Shown here in pieces: positions 1 to 10,200 of a DNA stretch of 64,000 nt. Within the stretch, counting starts at the first letter, position 1. Each line of letters opens with the position of its first letter. Position numbers and translations under genes: made by a program. The DNA is taken from NCBI GenBank assembly GCA_014529385.2, contig CM043964.1:7471997-7535996 (forward strand), in the 5' to 3' direction. A model generated the notes under the pieces. The model worked only from the letters and a program-made list of their open reading frames with translations, was not told where the DNA came from and searched no databases. The stretch comes from Adiantum capillus-veneris. Its lineage: Eukaryota; Streptophyta; Polypodiopsida; Polypodiales; Pteridaceae.

Positions 1-2
1 CA

Positions 3-497
3 TGGATGGATCGACTTATTACCCTAGCTGAGCTTGAGTGGAAAAGAGAAGCAGCATACGAGTGCTATAAGAGGGAAGCCACACAGACAAAGGAGAAGCT
101 TGACAAGAAACTGAAGGACAAAGGCATCAATGAAGGAGATCTTGTGCTAAGGTATGACAATCGACTCGATAATCGTTTTGATGCCAAATTTGAAACTAGA
201 TGGCAGGGGCCATACATAGTCAAAAAGGCTTTCAACTCAAGCTATTATCAACTTATGGACTTGAATGGGAAAGAGCACTCTAGGAAGGTAAATGGTTATC
301 GCTTGAAGCCCTATTTGAGTCGCCTTCTACCAAAGGATCTACCAAAGATCTGTCAAAGGGCAGCTGGCTCATGTAAATATTGCTATATGAAGCATGAGTG
401 TAACTCCAGCCAAAAATTTGAGGGGCCAAACAATGAAGATCTCGTTAAGGACTCTGAAGCACTCTCTTTGGAAGAGATGCTCTATGGTGGTACATGA
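3..497 (+). CDS. Integrase C-terminal fragment of a TatA Gypsy element (cut by window edge)
   Basis: The frame is open from the window edge to the stop at 495-497. It is almost identical to 33538 onward in the full-length TatA element, where it is the C-terminal part of integrase. The charged stretch ending in GDLVLRYDNRLDNRF, followed by RWQGPYIVKKAF, matches the small barrel-like C-terminal domain of Gypsy integrases, which binds DNA. The catalytic core lies outside the window. The frame ends about 30 bp before the 3' LTR, separated by a purine-rich tract (ctgggggagggctaa). What is seen is the similarity to the second copy; the integrase role is from family knowledge. It is not a host gene. 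Confidence 0.85.
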   Translation, partial: WMDRLITLAELEWKREAAYECYKREATQTKEKLDKKLKDKGINEGDLVLRYDNRLDNRFDAKFETRWQGPYIVKKAFNSSYYQLMDLNGKEHSRKVNGYRLKPYLSRLLPKDLPKICQRAAGSCKYCYMKHECNSSQKFEGPNNEDLVKDSEALSLEEMLYGGT

Positions 498-2250
498 ATA
501 TACTATCATCCTGGGGGAGGGCTAATGATAGCCATTTTTCGGCTTTCGATAATTGCCATAGTAACCTACCTCACCCTATCAAATCACTCAGACACTATGG
601 CTATCCCTACCATTTCACTGTATATAGGTGTGTGTGAGTTAGGGGACTTTTCCCATATCTTCTTAAAAACCCTTAATTAGCTAGTCGCTGGGTTAGTTGA
701 GCCAAAAAAATAAAAAATATAAAAAAAAATTATATTATGGCCCATTTGTGTGTAAATATTTTATTGTATATAGGGCGTAAATAAAATGATTTTTTATAAT
801 TATTTTGGTATTTATTTAAATATTTATACTTAGGTGTGTGTTATTTATGCTATGTACATTGACTCATCATCACCATATTTTTTCTTACCATTTTGCATAC
901 TCTTTATTCCATATAAAAATAATTTCATGCAAGCTTCTCTTACTTTTGGTGTAACTCCATCCCAACAAAAATCCAAAAAAACTAGTTTTATTTATGTGTA
1001 TATTTTTTCACTATTGTGATTTTTCCTTCCTACATCTATTCTCTTTTACTCTCATAAATTAGAACACCAAAAATATTCATCTTTTTATGGTAGACTTATA
1101 ATGAGAGAGATTTATTTTGACCCCTTTATATTTTTTTCACCTATATTATTTATATTTGACATGTACATATTTTTTTAGACCCCTCAATATTTGATTTTCT
1201 TAGTTGTACTATTCACTTATATCATGATCTCAACAATATCTTCAATTATAGACCTACCAAATAAGGTCAAGGGTATGTGGAATGCATGCATGCACCATGG
1301 GGAGATCACTCTTGGAGGTATTCAAAAGAATCATCCAAAGAAGGACCTCACAAGGACCTTGTGCAGTGGAAAAAACAGTCGGTTTTGCTGAATTTTTAAA
1401 GATCACATGCTCCCCGAATTTGAAAAGGTGATACCAAAAAAAGTTGTAGCTCGTGAGCTGAACTTTCACCTCAAATTTCTTCATATTTTTTTGAGCTACG
1501 AGCTGTGAGGTAGGATTTTATTTATGGACCCCAGTTTGCCCATGCTATGCAGCCACACTCTCTCTTCCACTTTATCATTTTCCTCTTTCACACACACCTC
1601 TCCACTCATCATCTCCACCTCTCTCACCACTCCTCTCTGCACCCTACTCACCTTCTTCTAAACCTTGAAGAATAAGAGAAACCATGGTGAAGTCATGTTT
1701 CCTACACACATTTCCATTCCAAAATTGACCACCTAGTCTCATTTTTCCTCATCCATATTACCCATATCTATCAAAAAACCATAAAATTCAGCCTCTTCTC
1801 TTGAAAGACAGCATCATGGTGATTGATTACTCATATTCAATTACCTTGGCTCCCAAAGGAAGGTCAAGAGTGAAAAAAACGTATCGTCAAAGCTAGTGGA
1901 CCGTCAACAAGCGTCAAAATTGACCCTACTCAAGACACTTGGAGCATCAACAATGTAAGAAATCCATGTTTTCTTACCTACTAAGATTTTTTTCTTCCTT
2001 ATTTGTATCCTACTTGGATACTCCCATTGTAAATATCCAATTCCATTTGTAAATCAATAAAATAACTAACTCTACTAATTTACTAACACTAACCTACTAT
2101 GAAAAGTCCTATCACCTCCACTTCTCTCCTCTCTCTCTTCTTCATCTATCCACACCAACTTCTTGATAATTCCAAGCAAAAGAAATTAGATAAGTGCTGA
2201 AAATCTAACCCAACCATGGTTAGAGGAGTAATTCTAGCCTTCAAAATTTC

Positions 2251-2257
2251 TATAAAA
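2251..2257 (+). promoter_or_regulatory. Predicted LTR TATA box
   Basis: TATAAAA followed by GGAGGGTGTAGCTAGCAC sits about 900 bp before the LTR end. It is conserved at 26302 and 35752 in the other two TatA LTRs. This fits an RNA polymerase II core promoter for the element RNA; the start site itself is inferred. Confidence 0.55.
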
Positions 2258-2911
2258 GGAGGGTGTAGCTAGCACAAAGGGGGAGCCATAAGCAAGAGCA
2301 CTATGCTATAGCTTGAGAAGCCAAGCTCAACCTCTCTAGAAGGAGCTCTTGAGTGGAAGCTCATTGTCGTATGCTTGTGCATGTGTTGTAATAGGGGTGA
2401 TTAGCATGGGAACTCTATGCCATTGTAAGAGAGAGAGCGATCATTCAATTGAGAGTGGAAAATCTATCATTCCTCCTACTAGTGTAAGCCCAACATTTGC
2501 TGAATCAAGGAGGGTGGATTTGGACTAAGCTTGGATACTTTATCTCTCTTCCAACGTGAAGTAATGGACCACAATGATGTGTAAGTGTCTTCGTGATATT
2601 TTTAGTTCTTGATAGCTTGTGTCTGGGTGTTGTCATCAATTTAGCCATAAATCCCACATACTATAAGAGGGCGACAGGGTGGAGAGGACTCCCCTGGCCT
2701 TAAGACAGTGATTGGGGTGGATTTTCTTGTGATGTGTCGTGGTGAAATTTACTTAAGCTATGTTGAACAAATACTAATCTCACTTTGATTGGTCATGACA
2801 GATTTGTAAGAAGGTATTAATGCAACAAGAACCCCTCCCTCTTCTCTCTCTTTCTTACATATATAATTGTGTTTGCTTAATCGTTGCTGATACATTTCAA
2901 AGTAGCCCGAG

Positions 2912-2912
<1 letters not shown>

Positions 2913-2983
<71 letters not shown>
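2913..2983. repeat. CT dinucleotide microsatellite in the TatA LTR
   Basis: About 35 uninterrupted CT units. The same spot holds only a few units in the other TatA LTRs (near 26971 and 36421), so this copy has expanded after insertion. Confidence 0.95.
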
Positions 2984-2985
<2 letters not shown>

Positions 2986-3159
2986 ACGCGTCCTAGTTAG
3001 TATCCAAAACTAGGTGGTGCCCCAAATTTGTGTAGGGTGAGGTTCCGGGTTTGTGTGTGTGTTTGTTTTGTTTTCCAACCCCAACCCAATTGAGCAGCAC
3101 GGGAGCCTACAAGGGTGCTTAGAGGCCACTCTTCTTGTTGCCCGCCCCGGAACGCCTCA

Positions 3160-3524
3160 ATACCAAGGGTGTTAGAGTAAGCCCACACTTGTGGCACCAC
3201 ATGGGCATAACCCCTTGTCTACTAGGAATGGACGAGGAGATGACATGGTCCAATGGATAAGGATGCAACCTCTCTAGCCAATGATGTAAAAGCATTGATC
3301 CTACTTAAGAGGCTTCTTTCTAATCAATCATTTGCACTTTTGACTCTATCATTGTGTCTACTCTCTAGATTTATCCTCTTGATATTTCCATAGCCTAAAC
3401 CCTAATCCTAATTACTCTAACCCTAACCTTAACACTATGGTGAAGCTAACCATACATCCACCATATCTTGACGCTTACCATTGGTGATTAGGGAGACGCT
3501 TCCACTAACCTCTGACCCAACAAG
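3160..3524. other. Spacer between the TatA LTR and Copia-1; no gene seen
   Basis: No long frame is present. It holds a tRNA-Arg-like relic (3242-3304) and a short degenerate CCCTAA-rich stretch (about 3393-3434). It begins near a TGTTAGAG and ends GACCCAACA just before a primer-binding-like site, so it could be a diverged Copia 5' LTR, but its body does not match the 3' LTR at 6871. Confidence 0.5.
3242..3304 (+). other. tRNA-Arg-like relic (possible SINE head)
   Basis: ATGGTCCAATGGATAAGG closely resembles the D-arm and A box of plant tRNA-Arg. A weak B-box-like TTGATCCTA follows about 30 bp later. No closed cloverleaf or acceptor stem can be drawn, so this is at best a decayed tRNA gene or the head of a tRNA-derived SINE. 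Confidence 0.35.
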
Positions 3525-3536
3525 TGGTATTAGAGC
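3525..3536 (+). other. Primer binding site, Copia-1
   Basis: TGGTATTAGAGC differs by one base from TGGTATCAGAGC, the usual site complementary to initiator tRNA-Met in plant Copia elements. It is preceded by CA, as at an LTR end. Confidence 0.6.
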
Positions 3537-3547
3537 TCCCTAAAACT

Positions 3548-5263
3548 AACCGTTTTGTTGTTGGAAGCATGTTGGAGCCACATCATACAGATGATTGGTA
3601 TCTGGATAGTGGTGCCACAAATCATATGACATATCATGGTGAATGGTTTGACAGAAAAGAGAAGTTAGAAGAGGATGAGTTTGTCGCTACAGGTGATGAT
3701 ACTATGCATCGGATTACGCATGTTGGTTGAGTTCCATTGCTAGAAAAAGACGAGACATACAACACATTGGGAGATCTTCTATATGTGCCTACAATCACAA
3801 AGGATTTAGCATCAGTTGGACAAATGACAGATCAAGGGTTGCAAGTCCATTTTAATCGTTATGACTGCTTCATAGAGAAGTTTCACAAAGGCAGACCAGG
3901 CAAGATATTGGCACGTGGAAGAAAGAAAGGTCGCTTGTTCTCATTGGAAGCTGGAGTTCCATGTTTACACAGTGGTATGTATGCAAACAAATCATCCACT
4001 CAAGATGTTTGGGCAGAGTTATGGCATAAGAGGATTGGTCATGTCAATTTTAGAAGACTAAAACATATGCAATCAAATCAAATTGTACGTGGATTACCAA
4101 AGTTTGGCAGATTGAATTTTGATCATGTTTGTGAAGCTTGTCAATTTGGAAAGCAATCACGTTTACCATTTCCAAAGAGGGGGAGAATTAGCCAAAGTCA
4201 TTTGGAAATTCTTCATTCAGATATTTGGCGACCTTGTGATCATGCTACGCTGAATGGTTGTCAATATTTTATCACATTTATGGATGATTACAACAGAATG
4301 ACATGGGTTTACTTTCTAAAGGCAAAGTCAGAGGCATTTGAGGTATTCTTGGAGTTCAAAGTTATGATTGAGAAAGAGAATGGTTGTCAAATTAAATGCC
4401 TACGTACAGATGGAGGGGGAGAGTACATGTCACACAGTTTTGATGATTACTTACATGAACAAGGCATAAGAAGACAAATTACTTGCAGATACACACCACA
4501 ACAAAGTGGAGTTGCTGAGAGAAAGAATAGAGTCATAGTAGAGATTGCAAGAGCCATGATGAATGAGATGAATATGCCATTAACATATTGGGCTGAAGCA
4601 GTTCATACAGCAGTACACATTATGAATCGAACACCAACATCTTCCATTCATGAAATCTCACCTTATGAGAGACTTTATGGGATCAAGCCAACAATTTCCT
4701 ACATGAAAGTTTTTGGATGTGTTTGCTATGTTCATGTGCCAAATGAAGCAAGAAAGAAGATGGAGGCAAAGGCAGTGAAGTGTATATGCTTGGGCTACCC
4801 AGTTGCAAAGAAAGGTTACAAGTGCTATGATCCTATGACAAGACAGGTTTATGTCAGTAGAGATGTCAGATTTTGTGAGCATGAACCATGGTATAAACCA
4901 AATCTAGTGATGATAGAAGATGAGTATGAAGAGCAAGAGAATGTGTGTCATGTTTTTGATAAGCTAGGACCATCAACAAGAACTATTTCAGGACCACATA
5001 TGGCAGACAAGAGTACAGGAAGTGTCAACCCATGGAGTGGTCGTTTGCGAGATAAGAAGCAAGACGAGAAAGGCAAGAAAAAAGTGGTTGAAGAGAGTTC
5101 TGGAGATGAAAGCTTCAATGAAGAGCGTGGTTTACCACATTTGAGGACAGCTGGCAGTAAGCATATTGAGAAATATGTACCCCCATATGCAAGAGTTTAA
5201 GAGAAGAGTGCACCACAGTTGAGAAGATCAGAGAGGGTGCGTTATCCAGTTTTGATAGATTGA
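3548..5263 (+). pseudogene. pol: Copia-1 protease and integrase
   Basis: The protease part shows the aspartic active site in WYLDSGATNHMT near 3600. The pre-integrase zinc finger follows (LWHKRIGHVN near 4018, CEACQFGK near 4130). The integrase core has HSDIW, TDGGGEY and GVAERKNR, giving the D-D-E residues. The frame is interrupted by a TGA at 3728-3730 and a TAA at 5198-5200, and it shifts near 5263 before the RT. In an active element it would mature Gag and Pol and insert the cDNA. The part N-terminal to the protease is missing. Confidence 0.88.
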
Positions 5264-6876
5264 CATACAACGGTTACATGCGTACACATTATGCATACAT
5301 GGTTTCATGTGTGCAACATAAAGAGCCTACATGTTTTTAAGAGGCAATTGGAAAATCAGAATGGGAGTTAGCTATGGATGATGAGATGGATGCTCTTGTG
5401 AAGAATGACACTTGGGATTTGGTTCGCTTGCCAAGTGTAAAGAAAGCAATTGGTTCAAAATGGGTATACAAAGTCAAGTGCAAGTCAGATGGTAGTGTGG
5501 AAAGATACAAAGCGAGGCTTGTTGCTAAAGGTTATGCACAAACAAAAGGTATTGATTATGATGAGACATTTAGTCCAGTTGCAAAGATGACAACAGTTAG
5601 ATTGGTGATAGCAATGGCAAGTATGTTCGGTTGGAAGTTACGGAAAATGGATGTCGATAATGCATTCTTGAATGGTGACATGGAAGAAGAAGTTTATATG
5701 ATACAGCCAGAGGGTTATCCACACCCAGAGTTTCCATATTATGTATGTAAGTTGAAGAAAGCATTGTATGGTTTGAAGCAAGCATCTAGAGCTTGGTGTG
5801 AAAAGATAACTAGATTCTTGAAGAAGATTGGATTTAAACAGTCTACTGCTCATCACTCATTGTTTTTGAAGCATGTTGATGGAGAGATCGTCCTTATTGT
5901 TATCTATGTTGATGACTTGATTCTCACTCGAAGTCATGATGAGCAAATTTTACATGTCAAGAAGAGTTTGTTGAGAGAATTCAGCATGAAGGACCTTGGT
6001 GAGTTGAGATATTTTTTGGGAATTGAAATTGTCATTACTTTATCAGGAATTTGAATGATACAAAGACAATACACGTTGGATATGCTTGAGAAGTATGGAA
6101 TGACAGCGTGCAAACCGGTTGATACACCTCTTTATCAAAATGTGAAGTTGTTTGATGATGGACATTACATTGAGGATGTCACTATGTACCGCAAGATGGT
6201 TAGAAGCCTTATTTACTTGACAATAACAAGGCCAGATTTGAGTTATGCAGTGGGTGTTGTGAGTCAATTCATGCAAAAGCCATGTAAAATTCATCTTGAT
6301 GTAGTGAGACGGATTATGAGATATGTTAAAGCCACTGTCAGTTATGGAATATTTTATGAAAAGAATGGGAAGCCTTGTCTTTATGGTTACACAGATGCAG
6401 ATTGGGCAGGAGATTTTATGGATAGAAGATCTACAAGTGGTTATGCATTTTCCATTGGCAATGGTATGATAAGTTGGAGTAGCAAGAAGCAATCAACAAT
6501 AGCATTATCAAGTACAGAAGCTGAATATCGTGGAGCAGCTTTGGCAGCATGTGAAGAGTCATGGTTGAGAGTACTTATGGTAGACTTTGGTTTTGACTAT
6601 CTTGACAGTGTCATTATATATTGTGACAATATTAGCAGCATCATGTTGGCAAAGAATCCAGTTTACCATGCTCTCACTAAACACATTGAAGTACATTATC
6701 ACTTCATTAGAGAAAAAGTTTTGGCAGGTGAGATTGATTTGGTGTATGTGAAGACAAATGATCAAGTTGCGGATATATTCACAAAAGCTCTTGATAAGGA
6801 GAAGTTTTGCTACTTTCGTGAAGCATTGGGAATCCATCATATGAAAGCTCACTCTGAACTTAAGGGGGAGTGTTAA
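5264..6876 (+). pseudogene. pol: Copia-1 reverse transcriptase and RNase H
   Basis: RT motifs run from NDTWDLV (about 5404) through RYKARLVAKGYAQ, MDVDNAFLNGD and the catalytic YVDDLIL (about 5910). RNase H follows with DADWAG (about 6395), SSTEAEY and the closing HYHFIRE and VADIFTKAL. A TAA near 5338 and a TGA at 6052-6054 interrupt an otherwise continuous frame; both look like single-base changes because homology continues on each side. The frame ends at the purine tract, its last codons overlapping the LTR start. Copia identity is certain; I do not name a lineage. Confidence 0.9.
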
Positions 6877-7136
6877 AGAATATGTCCATTGTGCTATGGG
6901 TGGCCGGACACTGACTATACTATGTTGTAAATATACTTTGGATAATAGTTCAAAAATAAGAAGAGTGAGAGCAGCACGTTGAATGGCTACAGGGTAACGA
7001 TTGTGTGTGTGTGTGTGTCTTGATGTGTGTTGGTGTGTGTATGTAGTCTTCTTTCCTACCTTCTCCATAACCTGTGCACTCTACAAGTAAGACCCAATCA
7101 TTTTCTTTGAACCTTAAGGCCCTTCTGTGTTTATCA
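6871..7136 (+). mobile_element. 3' LTR of Copia-1
   Basis: It starts TGTTAAAG right after the polypurine tract TAAGGGGGAG. The right end is uncertain: TTTATCA at 7136, or CAATCA near 7100. It contains a GT-rich stretch (about 6998-7040). No partner LTR is present to fix the border. Confidence 0.6.
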
Positions 7137-7278
7137 GCAGTAGCCTTTTCCTTTTTTGAGATATGGATATAGCCTCCTTAATATTTTGAAAATATTTTTG
7201 TAGGTCATGGCTATACTCATCGGCGCGGTGAAGATTTTCCGTTGTACTTTGAGTAGCAAGGGACTTTTAGGTCTTCCC

Positions 7279-10200
7279 TCAAAACGCTCTCTTCCCAAAT
7301 GCTTGACACCTATTGCAAGACCTACACCAATGGTGAACATCCTTGTGCAAACTAGGCCATACATACCCCTCTTGCAAAATCTTATGCAAGGTGATCTTTA
7401 GAGCAAAATGGCCACCACATGCGCCTTCGTGATTCTCTTCCAACACTCTGTAAAGCTCCTCCCGCCAAGGTACACGTCTCAACACGAGATCAGCCCCTTT
7501 CATGTATAAGACATCACCAATCAATTTGTACCTGTATGCTCTACGCACAAAGCCATACTTCTTAGACTTCTGAATCTCCTTTGGAATGATTCCTGTTAGC
7601 AAAAACTCCTCTTCTTGAGCCAAACTTTCCCGGCCATGATAAAGAGGTAAAGTGGTCCTCAACACAAATAGCTCCCCAATCATGCCTTGAGCTGCTTCAT
7701 GTGCCTCTCCATTTAGAGCACGTTCAATGTGTCTGATACTCCATGCTTCAAACTTTTTTAACAGGCCTTTAATTCTGAAGCACATTTCCTTCAATGAGGT
7801 GTTCTTGCTCTTCCACACACCCAACACTTGCTTCACCACTAACAAGGCATCACCTTTTATGCTCAACCTTCGAACCCCATGCTTCAAACAAATGTGTAAT
7901 CCGGCTTCCAATGTAGCATATTCAGCCTCATTGTTACTATGAGCATCCAATTTGAACCCTCTCTTGCATACTAGCTTCCCCTCTGGATCATAAAGTGCTA
8001 TACCCCCTGAAGCTGCATCATGGCTCTTTCTGTATGAACCATCAAAGAACAACACATGTGCATTGCTGATCTGTGGCACTTCTTCAACTACCTTTCTCAC
8101 CACCTCTTCTTTAACAATAAGGGGATTCTCCTTGTAGGTCAACAAATCAGCTAGGGTAGCCCTTGTACTATCTTCCACTAGAAAAGAGAACTCAAACTCT
8201 TGCAGCTCAATTACCCATTTCTTCACCACATTTGACATGTTAATACCATTAATTAACTGTGGCAAAAAGGCATAACTCGTCAAGAAAACAAAAGGCCGTG
8301 GTAGCAAGTAATGACGAAATCGTCGACAAGCAAATATTACACTAGCCATCACTAGCTCTACTTCCGATAACTTTCTCTCCGCTACCAACTTCACTCGGCT
8401 TGCACAATACACTGGCCTCATATAATGGCTGCCCTTCCCCTTTTGCAATAACATGGCTCCAATGGCATCATCCCCTACTGATGGATTTACATAAAAAACT
8501 TTCTCCCAATCAGGAGCCTGCATGGCTGACAACCCCCCTAACACCTCTTTCACCTCTTGAAACACTTCTTCACACTTGTCATCCCATTGCAATGGATCAT
8601 GCTTTGCCACTTGTTGTAATGGATAAAGAAGCTGCGAAGACAATGGAATAAACCGTGCCATGTACTTCACTTTGTGTATAAAGGTTGCCAATTGCTTCGT
8701 ACTCATAGGTGATGGAAGAAGAATAATAGACTTCACCTTATCTGGATCAGCCTCAATGCCATTTTCTGACACCATATGGCCCAATAACTTCACCCTTGGC
8801 TGTGCTAGATGACATTTCTTTGGATTTAGTTGTCCTCCACATTCATCATATCGAGCCAATACCATCTGCAACTTCTCATGATGCTCAGCCCTACTGCTAT
8901 AGACACAGAAGTCGTCCATAAAAGCCTTAACACAACTACCAATGAATGGTTCCAGCACCCAATTTGCTCTTTCTTGATAGAAAGATGGTCCATTTGACAA
9001 CCCAAACGGCAACACTGTGTAGCAATAGCAGCCCCATGGCGTAATAAAAGTTGTCTTTGTGCGGTCTTTAAGAGCAATCTTCAATTGAAAATAGCCTGAA
9101 AAACCATCACACACACTGTACCTCTCATAACCTGCCACTGAATCCAAGATCTGATCGATGAATGGAAGAGGATATGGGTTCTTCTTAGTGGCTGCGTTTA
9201 AGGGTTTAAAATCTACACAAATTCTCCACTTCCCATCCTTCTTTGGACTGACTACAACTGGACTCACCCATTCTGTGGTCTCCACTGGAACTATGAACCC
9301 TGCCTTCAATAACTTGTCCACCTCTACCCGCAAGGCTTCCATTTGCTCTTGACCCATCCTTCTTAGCCTTTGCCGCACTGTCTTAGCACCTTCATTCAGC
9401 TCTATATGCATCTCTTCACCCTTGAACCCTCTGATCTCTTCATATGAAGTAATGAACAAATCAGGAAAACTAGCCAGCATATGCAAATATATATCCTTCT
9501 CCATAGCTGAGAGGTCTCCACTAATCATTTGCGTCATTAATTCCTGCTTTTTTGACAACTCAACCTTGGTTTGCATCAGCCCTTCAATCACTTCATAAGG
9601 TCCTTCACTTTCATCTTCAACTTCATTCGCAAATGCGACTAAACCACACTCCTGGATTTCTTTATCCATCAAAAGAAATGCAACATCAGCATCCTCATCA
9701 CTGCTGGTAGTGCTATCACTGTCCTCATCTGTCACCGTGGAAGAGTCTTCATCACTAGACTCATCCTCATCTTCATAAAGCTCCTCTAATCGTTTCCTTG
9801 TGTCCATATTATAAAGCTTCTTGGTACTTGTCTTTCCATAGAGGCTAATCGTACCATGTCGCCAATCTTGAACAGCTCCCACTGCACGTAACCATGGTCT
9901 GCCCAGTATAATAGGATATGCTCCCAACCCTGCTGGCATCACATGAAAATCAACCACTGCCTTTGCATCATATGCCTCCACTTCTAAGCTCTTTACAACA
10001 CCCAAGCATTTTACTTTTTGATGGTTTGCCAATCTGATCCGAAAACCTGACACCCCAGCCACTGTGAGACCCATCTTCTCAACGCATGAGTGTGTTATGA
10101 CGCATATTTGGGCTCCGCCATCCACATAACCTTGTCCCAAATTTTTCCTTTTATGCCACACATCTACTATTGGACAAATGTCCGGTAGCTCGTCCATTGC

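Larger units (their letters stand above)
526..3159 (+). mobile_element. 3' LTR of TatA copy 1
   Basis: It begins TGATAGCC directly after the purine tract and ends CGCCTCA. It aligns along its whole length with the LTRs at 24594-27157 and 34058-36615. It is longer (about 2.63 kb against 2.56 kb), partly because of a long CT run near its right end. It differs more from the two later LTRs than they differ from each other, so this is an older insertion. The rest of the element lies left of the window. Confidence 0.9.
3525..7136 (+). mobile_element. Copia-1: gag-less, decayed Ty1/Copia element
   Basis: Pol domains run protease, integrase, RT, RNase H, the Ty1/Copia order. A TGGTATTAGAGC priming site (one base from the site for initiator tRNA-Met) lies at the left, and a purine tract plus an LTR start (TGTTAAAG) at the right. 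There is no gag: the priming site is almost directly followed by the protease. No left LTR matching the right one was found. Several stops and a frameshift break pol, so the element cannot encode its own movement. Confidence 0.85.

Noticed and set aside
3393-3434. CCCTAAACCCTAAT-like stretch resembling a plant telomere
   Set aside because: Only one clean CCCTAAA unit with degenerate neighbours; too short for an interstitial telomere.
3160-3520. Possible 5' LTR of Copia-1
   Set aside because: It starts near TGTTAGAG and ends GACCCAACA, but the body does not match the 3' LTR at 6871, so it was left as a spacer.
5597-6492. Minus-strand frames across Copia-1 RT and RNase H
   Set aside because: Shadows of the plus-strand pol reading; no similarity of their own.
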